From positions 34,116,653-34,180,652 of the forward strand of contig NC_079206.1 in NCBI RefSeq assembly GCF_026745355.1: a DNA stretch of 64,000 bases. Reading direction: 5' to 3'. A model generated the notes under the pieces. The model was not told the DNA's origin and searched no databases. It was given only the letters and a program-made list of their open reading frames with translations. Made by a program: the position numbers and the translations under genes. The stretch comes from Beta vulgaris subsp. vulgaris. Taxonomy: Eukaryota > Streptophyta > Magnoliopsida > Caryophyllales > Amaranthaceae. This document shows positions 1 to 12,700 of this stretch, in pieces (within the stretch, counting starts at the first letter, position 1; each line of letters opens with the position of its first letter).

Positions 1-607
1 TTCAGATTTGTTCAGATTAGTTCATTTTCAGATCTATAATTTTGGGGTTATTTTTTTCATTTTTCGTTCATTTTTGTTAACTTCTGTTTTTATTTTCGTT
101 CCTTTTTTTTTCTATTTCCGTTCGTTTTTTTTTTTCATTTCAGCACTAAGATTTCTGGAATAATCATTGTTTTGTTATATCTGTTATTTAATTTCAGTTG
201 TATATTACATTATTTTGGTTGTATGATATTCATCAGAATCAATAAAAATCTAAATTTTAATTTCAATTCTGGATTTGCATTTACACGCCTTTGGTTGTTG
301 CTGCTGCTTTATCAAACTATATTATTTCAATTTTTTTTTTTTTGGTCTAAAAGGGCTGCGCTTTTTACCTAAAAATGCAGCCCTTCACTGGTAGAAGGGC
401 TGCGTTTTTAGGTAAAAAGCGCAGCCCTTTACTTGTAGAAGGGCTACATTTTTAGGTAAAAAGCGCAGCCCTTCGTTGTGAAGGGCTGCGTTTTAAAAGC
501 GCAGCCCTACCTTAAAAAGTGAAGGGCTGCTATGGAAAGGGCTGCTATCAAAATACGCAGTCCTAGGGGCCTTTTTAGCGCAGCCCTTCCTTATTTTTCC
601 ACTAGTG
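1..607. mobile_element. CACTA element terminus (partial)
   Basis: Ends in CACTAGTG at 600-607, the inward strand reading CACTAGTGGAAAAATAAGG. About 250 bp of subterminal repeats (348-600) carry the motif GAAGGGCTGCG in both orientations, a layout typical of CACTA (En/Spm) transposons. The rest lies left of the window. Positions 1-340 are T-rich with nothing recognisable. Beyond 607 the host sequence is an LTR resuming at gaacaggcaccg, so gaa is the probable 3-bp duplication. Confidence 0.75.
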
Positions 608-2614
608 GAACAGGCACCGTCATCTTACTAGAATCATACGGGCTACTTAATCCTTAATAGACAGCTTGGTCTATTAGATGAAATGCAAAAACGGATGCTC
701 CGTCTCACATCCATCACCTTGTATGCATACCCCCAAGATCGTACGGAGCCTTCCGCCTACCTGAGTTATCAAAATTTATAAGGACACTACCGCCGTCACA
801 GTAGGCTTGTGTAGGAGTGTAGAACAATTCCCACACTCCCCCCATTGTTGATCACTTGTACGGAGTCCGACTACAAGTTTATTACCAAAGTCCATTCTTA
901 GTATTGTCCATTCATACCACATTAAACATAGAATCATTTAATATTCTTTCTTAGATACAATTCTCAAATCTTTACTTCTTGTAACATCTGTGTTACACTA
1001 TAGATCAAATAATACAAATCCAATACTCATGATCATGATACGATATAATTACGCATTACAATGCTACATATCGATTTCCAATCACAACCATGTTACCAAA
1101 TAATCTTAGCAATCACAATCGTTCCCTATCATGATTCTAGGTTCCCATAGAATAAATCACAACCTAACATGATACTAGTACTTGCAACTGAACTGGTACG
1201 CGTATGTACCCTGTAATGAAGAATTTTCACCGCCTAATCAAATATTCCGCTTATGAAATTGGGACCTAAACGAGTAAAGAAGTACTTCAGTGCTATGTCC
1301 TTGATATTATTATCATATAACACGTGCCTAACTATATCAACTTAGTATTTCGAAGCATAAACAGTAACTAATCTCGTTGTTTATTAACTTTCCTTTTTTT
1401 CAGAACTCTATTCAACTTAGCGTCTTTTAAGAGACAATAACAGTGAGCAAAGCTGATTTTAGTTAACTTAATAACATAATACATTTACCAACTCCATTTA
1501 TCCTTGTGTCCAATACTACTAAAATCATATTTGAATAGCGAGGCCATTATAACATTCCAACTAATCAAAAACAATCTAATTTCTTAACTTTACACCTTAC
1601 TTACAAAACCCTAAATCAGACTTACAACTTAAATTAATTTTACAAACTTAGTCAATTAATAATTTAATCTAATTAAAAATTAATTAACTAATTAATCTAC
1701 AACTTAATACAATAGAAAACAGATTATACAATACTAAAACTAACATAATATCATATTATACGTATTATGTTTTTATATCGCTAGACTCGCCGGGGATAAT
1801 CACCGGCGATGTGATTCCGGCAGTGATGCACAAGGCTCTCGCTCGCCACACAGCCACACTCGAGGTCTCGCCCTCGCCTTCTTGCACCACACTCGAGCCC
1901 CTCCTTGGTTCGCAAGCGCGACTTCGCACCCCCCAAACCTCGTCGCACGGATCGCTCGCACAAATCCTCGAACTTTCGTCGCACAACGCGCGACTTCGCA
2001 CCGCCCAACTGCCTCGACACCTTCGCTCGCACAGCCCAACCGCCTCGACACCTTCGCTCGCACCACCCTCGCACAACCTCGCGCCTAGCCCTCGACGCCT
2101 ACGCTCGATCCGCTGACTAGTCTCGAACACCGCACACACAACACTTGAGCACTTGCCGCTTGCTCGCCCAACCCTCTCGCACGACAATCCGACCTCCCGT
2201 AGAAGAGGACGAGATTCAGAGAGAGAAAATGGCGAGGGAGGAGGAGATAGGAGAGAGAAAACGGCGAGGTAAAAGAAGAGAGGGGAGAGAGGGAGCGGCT
2301 GGGAGAGAGAAACAGAGAGAGACGGCTGAGAGGGAGAGAGAATTAGGGTTTTTGATTATTTTATTCTGTTTTTTTCTCTCCTTTCTTATTTATAGTGTGC
2401 CATCCTAAGTCTAGTAAGGCTTGGTTAATTTTATTTATTCCGAAATTAAAAGAAACTGAACTATAATATACTTATGTTATAGTTGTTAGCGTACTCAAAC
2501 TGTATTATTATTATTTTATTATTTTTTTTGTACATAATACTAAAATACTTTTCGATTCTATTCTTTATATTTTCTTATTTATAAGGAATAACTCCAAAAA
2601 TACGGAGTATTACA
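608..2614 (-). mobile_element. LTR (reverse), same family as 39425-44675
   Basis: Read on the minus strand it starts TGTAATACTCCGTATTTTTG at 2614 and follows the solo LTR of 39425-44675 over long stretches; for example, 608-900 closely matches the reverse complement of about 43890-44190. It is cut at 607 by the CACTA insertion. The GC-rich block 1790-2200, with open frames on both strands, belongs to the LTR and is not a gene. No internal retrotransposon domains are seen beside it. Confidence 0.75.
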
Positions 2615-2645
2615 CATATAGTGACTTAAGAAGGTATTTATCCTT

Positions 2646-2692
2646 TATAATTTACACCTTTCTTTTACTACAAAAGAAAGGTGTAAATTATA
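2646..2692. repeat. Perfect 21-bp hairpin
   Basis: Two 21-nt arms (TATAATTTACACCTTTCTTT+T and its exact reverse complement) are separated by the 5-nt loop actac. It lies just beyond the LTR end and about 1 kb downstream of the lipase gene. It could be a tiny MITE remnant or a fold-back transcript source. Confidence 0.8.
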
Positions 2693-3582
2693 TACGATTA
2701 GTACATTACTTTATAAAACGGAGAAAAGGCAAATCCCCATTTTCAAGTCAAGATGACGGGAATTTACCTTGCCACAATGTAGGATTGCAAAGAGAGCTTG
2801 AATAGTGCAGAAAGTTCCAGCATTCATAATTCTAGGCGAGAAGTTCGTGAAAGACTCCGCAACAACGAATTGGAAGTAGTCAATGTTTGCTGGACACTTA
2901 AACTTAACCCTACGACACCACTCACATTACAACTCACTTTTTTTTTTACAACGAGAAAGCGTACAAACTAGTTACAAAATGGCTGACATAACTTAGCTAA
3001 ATCATGTGCTGAGGCAATGTCTTGCCTACTTACCTTTGTTACTCGACAACAATATAAAGATCTGGCAATGTATATCCGACGTGCGAAGGGATGTCAGCTT
3101 CTAGACTAGACTTTGGGAGTCTGTGTGAATACTAACAAGAGAGGAAGTTGCAGACGTTGCCCACTTCAAAGTTAACAAACATGCCTCCGCTCGTGTCAGG
3201 AAGGCCAATGTGGCGAAAAAACACTGTCCTTGGCAAAACGAAGACCGTGAGTCGAACAAAGTTGAATATACTCAAACTTGGGCGAAGTATCAAGCTTTTT
3301 CGAGCTTAAATTTTGTAGTTCAATTTACCTTAAAACTGAACTTAAGTTAAAAAATTATATTACATATTTTATAGGTTTAGACTACTTAGTTTGAGTTTTT
3401 TCACAAGTATTGTGCAACATTTAAATAAAAGAGTTCATTTAATTTCTATAATATGGAAAATAATATAGCTAAAACATATTTCGAGTCTCCTAACGAACTT
3501 TTCGAATCGAACTTTGCGATGCTCGATTCTAGAAAATTTCGAGCCGAGCTCGAGTAGTTTGTGAGCTAGCTAGGCTCATTAA
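2693..3582. other. Intergenic, downstream of lipase
   Basis: AT-rich DNA with no coding frame or repeat family that I can name. The lipase 3' UTR and polyadenylation signals would lie in the right part, on the minus strand. Confidence 0.5.
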
Positions 3583-3666
3583 CTGAGATCAAACCATTTG
3601 CAACTCAGACATAATTAATCTTCATTTTCCGAGATTCCCAGACTGTCTGCAAAAGTATATTGACAT
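3583..3666 (-). pseudogene. Tandem duplicate of lipase exon 15
   Basis: An 87-bp period copy of exon 15 and its flank. Both copies share the run GGGAATCTCGGAAAATGAAG, and each is preceded by AG (ttcag versus gattag). Copy 2 has one extra base (ATATACTTTTGCAG versus ATATGCTTTGCAG), so splicing to it would give a different tail, CQYTFADSLGISENED, then a stop. It is either a dead copy or an alternative last exon; with no pyrimidine tract before its AG, a dead copy is more likely. Confidence 0.75.
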
Positions 3667-3677
3667 CTAATCTAAGC

Positions 3678-3753
3678 TCAAACCGATTGCAACCCATCAT
3701 GGTTCATCTTCATTTTCCGAGATTCCCACACTCTCTGCAAAGCATATTGACAT
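3678..3753 (-). CDS. Lipase terminal exon 15
   Basis: Encodes the tail [20 protein letters not shown] plus LQSV and stop TGA. The acceptor is tttttcag at 3754. A second, frame-shifted copy of this exon lies directly downstream at 3583-3666. Confidence 0.8.
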
Positions 3754-6700
3754 CTGAAAAATATTTATAACAATGTTAGGAAAGAAGTTATAATGAAGAA
3801 TTCTGTCATAAGCTGATTTTTTTTAATAGAAAATATATAAGAGAAACAATTTTTTTATGCTCACCGCCAGGGAAGATGATCGAGGAACATATAGGGTGAA
3901 ACGAGTATCTCCTTGAAATTTTCTCGATTAGCTATAATTGCCTTGTATGGTGGTTCTCTTTCTTGAGGTCCCCAACCTTTCCAAAGAGGGAAACTAATAC
4001 CCCTCTGTCTTCGAATTAAGTGTATAACAAGGCCTGGAAGATAGATTTCTGGTGGATCACCAGTCGATCTGGTGACAGATGATGGCACTGCTTCCAAAAA
4101 CCGAGAGACTGGATCATCTACATGATTTTCATCAGGAAGAAAAGAATCTGTAACATCTTCCAGCAAATCTTTTGCCATGCTTTTGCAAATTTCATTGATA
4201 CGAGATTCATTATGCAGGACAGCATAGTTACCAAGGTCCATGTTTCCTATCATTAGAAAACTACACAAATGAGCTGGGTGGCAGCAAGTACTTAGTAACA
4301 AAGGGTGAAGAACATTACCTTCAGAAATTGTTTTCGACTGATTTCCATAGACTTTATCAGTCATATAGCTTTGAGTTGCATCACCAGCAATAGCTGCAGC
4401 TGGAATGGGTGTCAACGCCGTCCCACTCTCATACTTGCTCACATTAAGAAAAAGCTGTGCCAACTTGGAAATCATGGCTTTATCAGTTGTGCTGCCTTGT
4501 GAAAATGTTGTTAATGCAGCAGCTCTTAGCCTTAAGATTGAGTTGACAGAAAGAAATGATGAAAATTCACTGTCATGTACAATGCTGCATGAGTAACAAG
4601 AATATCTATTAATCCATCTCTCTTTCTTTAAATTGACAATAATGAATACAGAGTCGTATGCACAGAATAATTTAATTACAAAAGAGAGAAACATCAAGCC
4701 ATCGAATATTCCTTACTTAACCCCCCCTAACTTTTGATAAAAAACTCACCTTGTAATGAAGCCTGAGCATGCATCTGCAATAACTGAATCCACGCATGGA
4801 AGAGGTCCATATGCATAGACACGCAAGTCGGAGAATTGGCCATACAGCTGCGCTCATTTCAAAGATGCAAGAGATACAGTAAATTTCTCTCCACACAAAA
4901 TGTAAACTTTGATGGAAAAACAGGGGCACTGTTCTTGGAAACTAGTCATATACTACTAAATTCATTTTCCAGTGAGCGGCAAGAAGTTATTTATCTAAGC
5001 TAGGAGTCAGTTGGCAGCAGCAACACCTGTCTCCTTCATCTTCACCCGCATTAGCTAGGGAAAGAGTGAAAAACTTCCATTTCCTATGTTTCAGGTGGAG
5101 ACTGAAAGTGTCTTTTATAATTCCAGAGTGGTCTTTGAGTTATTAACATAACTAAGATCTTTGGTTTCAAGAAATAACTGGACGGTGATAAAGTCACCGC
5201 AAAGTTGATATATATCAATACCGGAAGTTATCTATCAGCAGTTAATCTTTTCCTATAATTCGAAAGGTTAACACTTCAATGATAGAAACCAAATTTTCCT
5301 TAGTCTCCTCTAAAATTGAAGTGATACGCACAGAAACAGATTTTTATAGACATGGAGAATACTCAAATGTTCAACAAATAAACGGCAAAACCAGATTCTG
5401 GGCCAGTTCCTTGTCATTTTCGGTTTTTCTTTCAGTTTTTTTTTTTTAAATTTAGAAACTGAAATATGGAAGCTAGATAAAGTACGAGCCATTTGGCATT
5501 GTATTACGTTTTCAGTTTTTCGCTGATTTCTTGGGATATGCAAACCAAACTTATTCGTCGTTCTGTTTGATAAAACAGTTTGCCTTCAGCTTAGAAGCGG
5601 AGAAATCAAAACAACTAAAAGTGATTATATACCCTCGATTTATAAAACATCCGTCAGCCATCTTTGTGTATAAATCCGTCAGCCATCTTTGTCCTCTCCC
5701 TTTCTCTAATTCCTCAACCCTTATACTATTTTCAGTCTTCCATGACTGCTAGCATAGGTCGACATTAGGACCATCTGTGTCACCAGGAAAAAATATAATC
5801 TCAGCAGCTCAAGTCTCTTAATATCCATAAGTTTTATGATAGTCCTGAAACAGAAGCCCAAAGTCCCTAAAGATCCTGTCACCACTCCATCTTTCATCTC
5901 ACTCATGCCTCATTTTTCAAGCCCGCTGCTGAAAAATTTGCCACCTGACAGCACGCTCCTTTGCATTGCCACAACCATGCCATCACCCGTGTGATTGGCG
6001 ACTTGGCGTTCATTAGTGCCAGCAGAAGCTGTCATTATAATAGTCAATGTGCCTCTTCTTGGAAATGCTTAGCTGCTACTTCGACAATCCCCTCAGTTAT
6101 CACTCTATCACCTGATGTAAAATCCTCAAGTCCCATTGGATTAATGAACATTTTTGGTACCATGTAGATTCAATGCTGAAGAAAACAAATGGAAAGGAAG
6201 AGAGAAAGGTGTAAGAAAAAGTAGTTTACCATATATATTCACATCCCATGTTTTACACGTCGCAGAGTCTAAGGAAAATATCACCTGCTACATTATTTTT
6301 ATTCGATCCCCCACCCCCCCTTGGAGGATAGTACAAAGTAGGCTGTGATAACGATAAAAGCCCTGGGAGGTCACTTCTGACCCTAAGCAATGTGTGTTGT
6401 CAAAAATTGTAGTAAGAGAAAAAAAAAATACTAATACTTCCTCCGTTCCAAAGTAGATGTAACACTTCTCTCAAAAAGCTCTCACATAAAGTAGAGAGGT
6501 GTTACATTTCTTTTAGAACGGAGGAAGTATATATTTTCAAGAATTGTAGTTCTATGAAAATCCAAAACTAAAAACTGCAACCCACCGAACAAGCCCGTAG
6601 TTCCTAGCTTTCTGTTGTGTTTTCCAGATAAACATGGTCAGTATTTTTTATTAACAAGTTCTTTAATCATTATATAGTCTACATCATATGACTTTGTAAA

Positions 6701-9700
6701 TCTGAAACCCAAAAGACTGAAAACTAACAGTCATAACCGAACAGACCCTAAAAGTTTAGCATGTTACCCTAATCCCAAGCAGTGCCGCAATAGCACCTCC
6801 AAGGGAATGCCCCACAATCCGAACTGCATAACCATCACATTCACATCCTGCTCCCAGAAGTGACGAAAGAAAACCACCAGATTCAAATGCAGCAGCTCCA
6901 CTAGCACCTTCAACAGTTAAATTAGTTTGAGAAAAACAATTATACGATATGCCCAAACTAGAATTCAAACAAAGCTAAGATACTGTTGTTTATCAACACC
7001 GCTCTCTATGGAATTTACTTGTACTTTAGGAAACACAAACAATGTCAACCATGTAAGCTTTTTCTAGCACGCTAATCAGTAATCGCTAGAAGCCATCCGC
7101 AAATAGGCATAAATAGTCAATATAATATCATGCAATATACACAAGAATTTTAGACTCCACTTATTTGTCAATACATGAATGTCGTGTTTTATCCTCTTTA
7201 GGTCAAATTTTGATAGTTTTGTTCTTCGCTTCTTCACCTACCAAGTGATTCACAATTTGACCACCTCTTAGCTTTTATTAAGCACCATGTCTTCGCTCTA
7301 CACCAGGTCGAAATTTGATGTAGAATGGCAAGGAAATGATTTTGTTGTAATTGGTATAGATCATGTGAGGCAATTTCTACAATTACTATTCTACACGCCA
7401 TCAGCACAAAACGGTTTGTCCTTCATATTTAAAAGAATAGGTTATTGACACGAGAGCTGCACAATAGTTGAACTTAGATCAATGGGGGTGGAAATTTTGG
7501 AGACTTTATAAAATTAGTGCCAATTTGTTAAATAATTTAATTATAGCTCAGATTCATATTTCCGATTGATATAAAAACCGAAGGGCTCGGACGTTACCTA
7601 GTTCTAATTAAAAACTTCAACCATGGGCCACAAACAGATTACAATTCATTAGGCACTAGAAAAATGGGGTTATTTATCACATTGAGTGTTAAGAAGTAGG
7701 GACTGAAAGAACGAAACATGAGATAAAGTATAAATGGCGGACTAGAGTATTGTACCGATTACAGGAAATACCTGAGAAGGCCCCTTCAATATGGTGATAA
7801 AGTTCTCTAGCAGATTCAACTATTCCCGAGTGTCCATAATGAGGGAACGACGAAAGAACAGCTTGTCTCGTGATAGGATCAATATGCAAGCCACTGTAAG
7901 CAAGAAAACACTAACAGCACAGTGAGTATCCACATTTTCATATTACTATAATAATGTATTAGCAAAGATCCAATGGCATCCACAGTAATGAGACATGATA
8001 ACTTTATACTCCCTCTGTCCCAAAACTATTGCTACATTAGATTTTAGCACAGTCTTGGGAAATGAAAAATTAGAGGAAATAATGACTGGATATGGCGTCA
8101 AACTTAAAATAAAGAGTGGAGAGAAAACGCTTGCCAAAAAAAGGAACCTCCTCCGTAACAAAGTAGATGTTACACTTTCAAAAACACAGCAATTTTTTGA
8201 AGAGAGAGATAGAGAGAGAAAAAAGGGGACCCATGTGATAGAAGAGAGATAGAGAGAGATTGTTGCCTAAAAAGGAAGTGTAACATTTATCTTGTTACAG
8301 CCATATTTAGAAAGTGTAACATATATATTTTGTTACGGGGCAAGTATATAGCAACTAATTCAGACATCCAGAAAAGGAATATGTGGCAACATCTTTAGGA
8401 CAGAGTAAAAAAATTATGGTTGCGAAGTCCTATGGTCCCCCTATATCTAATTTTTTTTTATTTGGTAGACAGCTATTTCCCAAAATCCACATGATGCTCC
8501 TGTATTCTTCAGTCTTGGCACCCACATACAAACCATGCACAAAAAAATTGGCACCCACATACAAATCTTGCACAAACCTTTTAAATACTACTACTTATTC
8601 TTATAACTAGATTTTCCCTCCCACCCTCTAACCACTCCTGCTAGCCTCAATCAACCAATTTGCAACCATTGAAGAGGACTAGTATGTACAATAAGACTCC
8701 TCCAGAACTTGGGATAAAGGAGGATGGGGTATCCTTCAACGACCCTTAGGTGGCTCCTAGACGCCAATGGTAGCAAAGAATGGGGGTACGGAAAGGGGGC
8801 ACGAGCATGTCGGAGGACTTAGTCATAACAAGTCATAAATTGGGTGCACAATAATGCAAGTGATCAAAAGATCCAAAAAACGTTAAAAAGACTTGTAAAC
8901 TCAAGATTGAAGTGAGACTTAGGTGTTGGCGCATACCACCAAGTCAGAGACTCAACTATGTAATCACATGATTGTTGGAAAAATCTAAATCGTAACCTTC
9001 CACTCTGGAGATTACATTTGATAGATCAAAAAGAACAAAAAATCATGTGCTAACTCCCTTACGTTAACCAACTTTACATTAAGATACTCGAACTCTTCCG
9101 CGAAATTCTCCCTTCGCTCAGCATCTTCCTAATCAATACACTATGGCAGCCACCACCTTTCCACCAAGATAACAACCCCAATAAGCCTCTCCCCCTTTTC
9201 TATAGTTAAGCAAAGTTCTAAAGATAAAGATCCCAAAATCATATGAAAGAAAGCAAAGTTCCTTAATGGTATAAGAAAGCTAATATTTATGCTTCAACTC
9301 CCATTCTTACAAAAGAGAGATGCGTTTTCACCAGTTGAAGTGATAATAAAAGTAAACTAAAAATAATTTTTAAAAAAAAGAAAGAAAAGACAAACATAAA
9401 AGGACATAGTTGTGCTGATGATAAAAGTTTATGCCATGTCGAATTTCAAATTCAAACGACAAAGGATGGTTAAAGCACATTTGCGAATGATGGGAAAGAA
9501 CAATAATGTTGGACATACAAAAAGTTGATTAACACTTTCAAGATGCATCGAACAAAACAAAACTACATGATTAAAGCAACACCTTGAATAAGCAAAGAGC
9601 TTCAGACAAGTGACACGAGAAAACAAATATCAAACTTGAATGTCGATAGAATGCGAAATTTGAGGACTTCAAAGGAGATGGCGAGTCTTTTAAAGATTCA

Positions 9701-12700
9701 GGCAAGGAAGAAAAAAAGGAAATAGGCCTAGGGGTGGCTGCCATGATGCAATGGAGTGGTTACCATGATGGGTTAGCTAAGAAAGAGGATATGATGGAAA
9801 ACTAATGGAAAGTCATGTCATAAAGCTCATCAAAATTATATAGTACCAAGCGGAGTTACAAAATTTGTTGTCGAGGAAATAAACGTGCCAAAAGTTATCA
9901 GTAATAATATGATAAGTAAAAGTCACACAAACAAATCCATATGACGGGTTCATGTAGGCACATAATGCTAGATTTATGGTGATAGTGGCCCCCACTTCAA
10001 TGTCTTGCACTTGCAAGCATTAAGTCACCTTATATCAGCATTTAATTGCGAAAGTAATTGGAGCACAAGGAACCTAGTTCTAACCTAAACAAGAATTTGA
10101 TTAAGGCACCATGATCGCCCTAACTATGAAGCACGATGAAGTTGAAGTTAAGGAACTCAAAGAGGCACAAATAATGGCGTGATCAATATTGCTTTAACTC
10201 TTTATGTTGCATTACATATATTGAAGTGATTGTGGGTCTCACTATGTGACTAGGAGCGATTGTTGAGAAATCTCTTGTGGTCGTTGGTGATGTTCACAAT
10301 AACCAATTTTTTCCGTCTATAAGAAGCTGAATTATAATCAATTTTTGTGTCTCTCATTATCATGGTGTCAAAACAACGCCGCATCGTATCCTATCACCCG
10401 TGTTATAACGATATTACTCTCATCGTAAAGGTGTAAAAAAAAAGCATTTTAGCCAATTCTAGAGATATCTCATGGTCTAAGCCGATATTTGGCGGTACGA
10501 CAACCGCATCATCCCCGTTTCCACATCACCGTGACCGTTACCGCAATCGTGACCGAAACCGCATTTTCGAACTATGCTCATTATATCTGTCGTTATATTA
10601 TTATTTTTCTTCATATCTTAGTAACAAGATACTAAATTACATATTGGATAAGTCAAGGACAAAGGATACGTACTCTTCACCGCAATACTCCTCAACTTAT
10701 ATGAACTTAACTTAACTTAACCTGAAAGTATCTAAACTTACCTAAGTTTATTGCACTTTATATATGAGGTGTTAGGAATAATCTAACTTACTTGAACTAA
10801 TAAGAACTTAATAGACCTGAATCTTATCATTTAAGGTGAAGCGACGCGCTTTGATTATGAAATACTACCTCCAATTTTTTTTAGTCGACTCATTTTCCTT
10901 TTTAGGAAATTTATTATCATTTGATCTATTTCCTTTTTTAACCACTTTTTGAAGGGAAAGGGACACTTTTGATAGGTGGGTCATTTGATTTTCCTATACT
11001 TTACCCACTTAATTTGTATTTCTCTCTCGTGTCCTTAATATGTGCGCAAAAAGAAAATGAGTCCACTAAATAAAACAAAGGAAGTATATTATTATAATGT
11101 ATATTTAAAGGTATTTATGATTCATTATAGTCCTTGAGTAACAATCTATTGATAAAATTATTGAAAACACCTAAATAGACTTTGAAACCAAATCGTGACA
11201 CGAGAATAAAAACCCCATCCATGATCCCTGTATCACCATATCAATTAATACTGCTTTTCTGACCAAACTGCATCTCCGACTACTGCTGCTAAGTGTTTAC
11301 TCCTTAATAGAACTCCTCCTCGCACTAACAACCTTAGAAGTGGTTAGAGTTAGTATCTCCTTTCTTCGCCCACTTCACTTTCATTGTTTCACTCACACTC
11401 CTCTAAACAAAATGTCTTAAGGAATGATGCTTCCTAAATAAAGTATATGTCAAAAATCCCTCCCTCTCAAAATGTCATTTCAGTAATATATTAAGATTTA
11501 AGATCCATATTCCACTTCGAAACCCACATATCCCGAAACCATCTCATTTAAAACCTAAAGTAATTCCCTGATAACTATTTCATGTTTTTATTTTTTTTAC
11601 CGTGATATGGAGCACAATGGAGGTTTATGCTCAGTTACTTTTCGCATGCTTTATTTTCCTCATACTTTATCCAAGCTTTAACTGAAAGGAAAGGTGCAAT
11701 AAGGAACAATAAGATACTTGCCTTATCAATCCATCTAAGTCTTCCATTGTGAGAAAAGTCTCCCTGCATAGTCCGTCAGTAATAAGATCTTCAGGTGTCT
11801 CAGTACCTCGTACTGCAATAACTACAGACCTTATATCATGCAAAACCACAATGAAGTATGCAGCCTGGCACTTACCCTGCATAAATCAGAAATATCTCAT
11901 TTATAATACATAGCAAAAAGCACCCTCACACGTATATGTCAATGACGCTCATGTTATTGAAGTGGAAGCATAAATTACAGTTTACAGATGCACAAGAAGT
12001 GAAATGATATAAGAACATGAGAGAACATATTTATAAGGCAAACCTTAAAAGTACATGATAAGAAATAATGTAACAGTTAACAAAGGTTAATAACAAAAAC
12101 AAGATTTTGAAACAGAACAGCAGTCACAGGACATTGGCATAAGCTGTTTTCACTAGTTCTTACTTCTTAGTTCCCAAAGTTTTCAAGGATTCTGCAAGAT
12201 CCTAAATCCGAAGTCATAAAATCCAGACTATAGCACCAAACGCCAGCTCTTCAGAGATAAGACTACAAACACTGTATGGTAAAGAAAACAGCTAACTCAT
12301 ACACCGCTCGCTTCTTTTTGGGTGTGAAGCAGTGTCAACTAATGGAATCCAAACGATCTCTAGATTGATCAGAAGATTCTTTCAACTGGCTAACCACACC
12401 AAGCATGTTCGGTAAATCCTGGTTGACCATGTGTCCATCTCTGCATCGAGAAATAAAAGGTCCCAATATAGCTTCCCTCTTGTGACCAGATAACCTATAT
12501 TAACTCGATAATGATACTGGCAGCTGAAGCTTATAATTCTAGTACTTCCATCTTCTATAGACCAGTAAATTGACACACCAAACAGGACTTGCTAGCCTCA
12601 TCAGTTTAATCCCGTCTGATCTTGCCTACATGAATTTAGGCTCCTTAATGCCATTGGCATGATTTGAATTCTATTCGCCATCTCAATATGATTCTCATAC

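Larger units (their letters stand above)
7894..11721 (-). other. Lipase intron 9 (GC-AG)
   Basis: Intron of 3828 bp beginning GCAAGT and ending ttacag. It contains MITEs at 8009-8344 and 10865-11084; the remainder (for example 8600-10800) shows no coding frame or family I recognise. Confidence 0.75.

Noticed and set aside
1765..2408. Several overlapping open frames on both strands
   Set aside because: They lie in the GC-rich part of an LTR that recurs at 42470-42910, are open in many phases, and are Arg/Ser/Thr-rich without any domain.
3861..3866. TGA directly after DHLPWR as the lipase stop
   Set aside because: CG/GTGAGC is a good donor and exon 15 at 3753 continues in phase with a plausible CQYALQRVW tail, so the stop is probably intronic. 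A retained-intron form is still possible.
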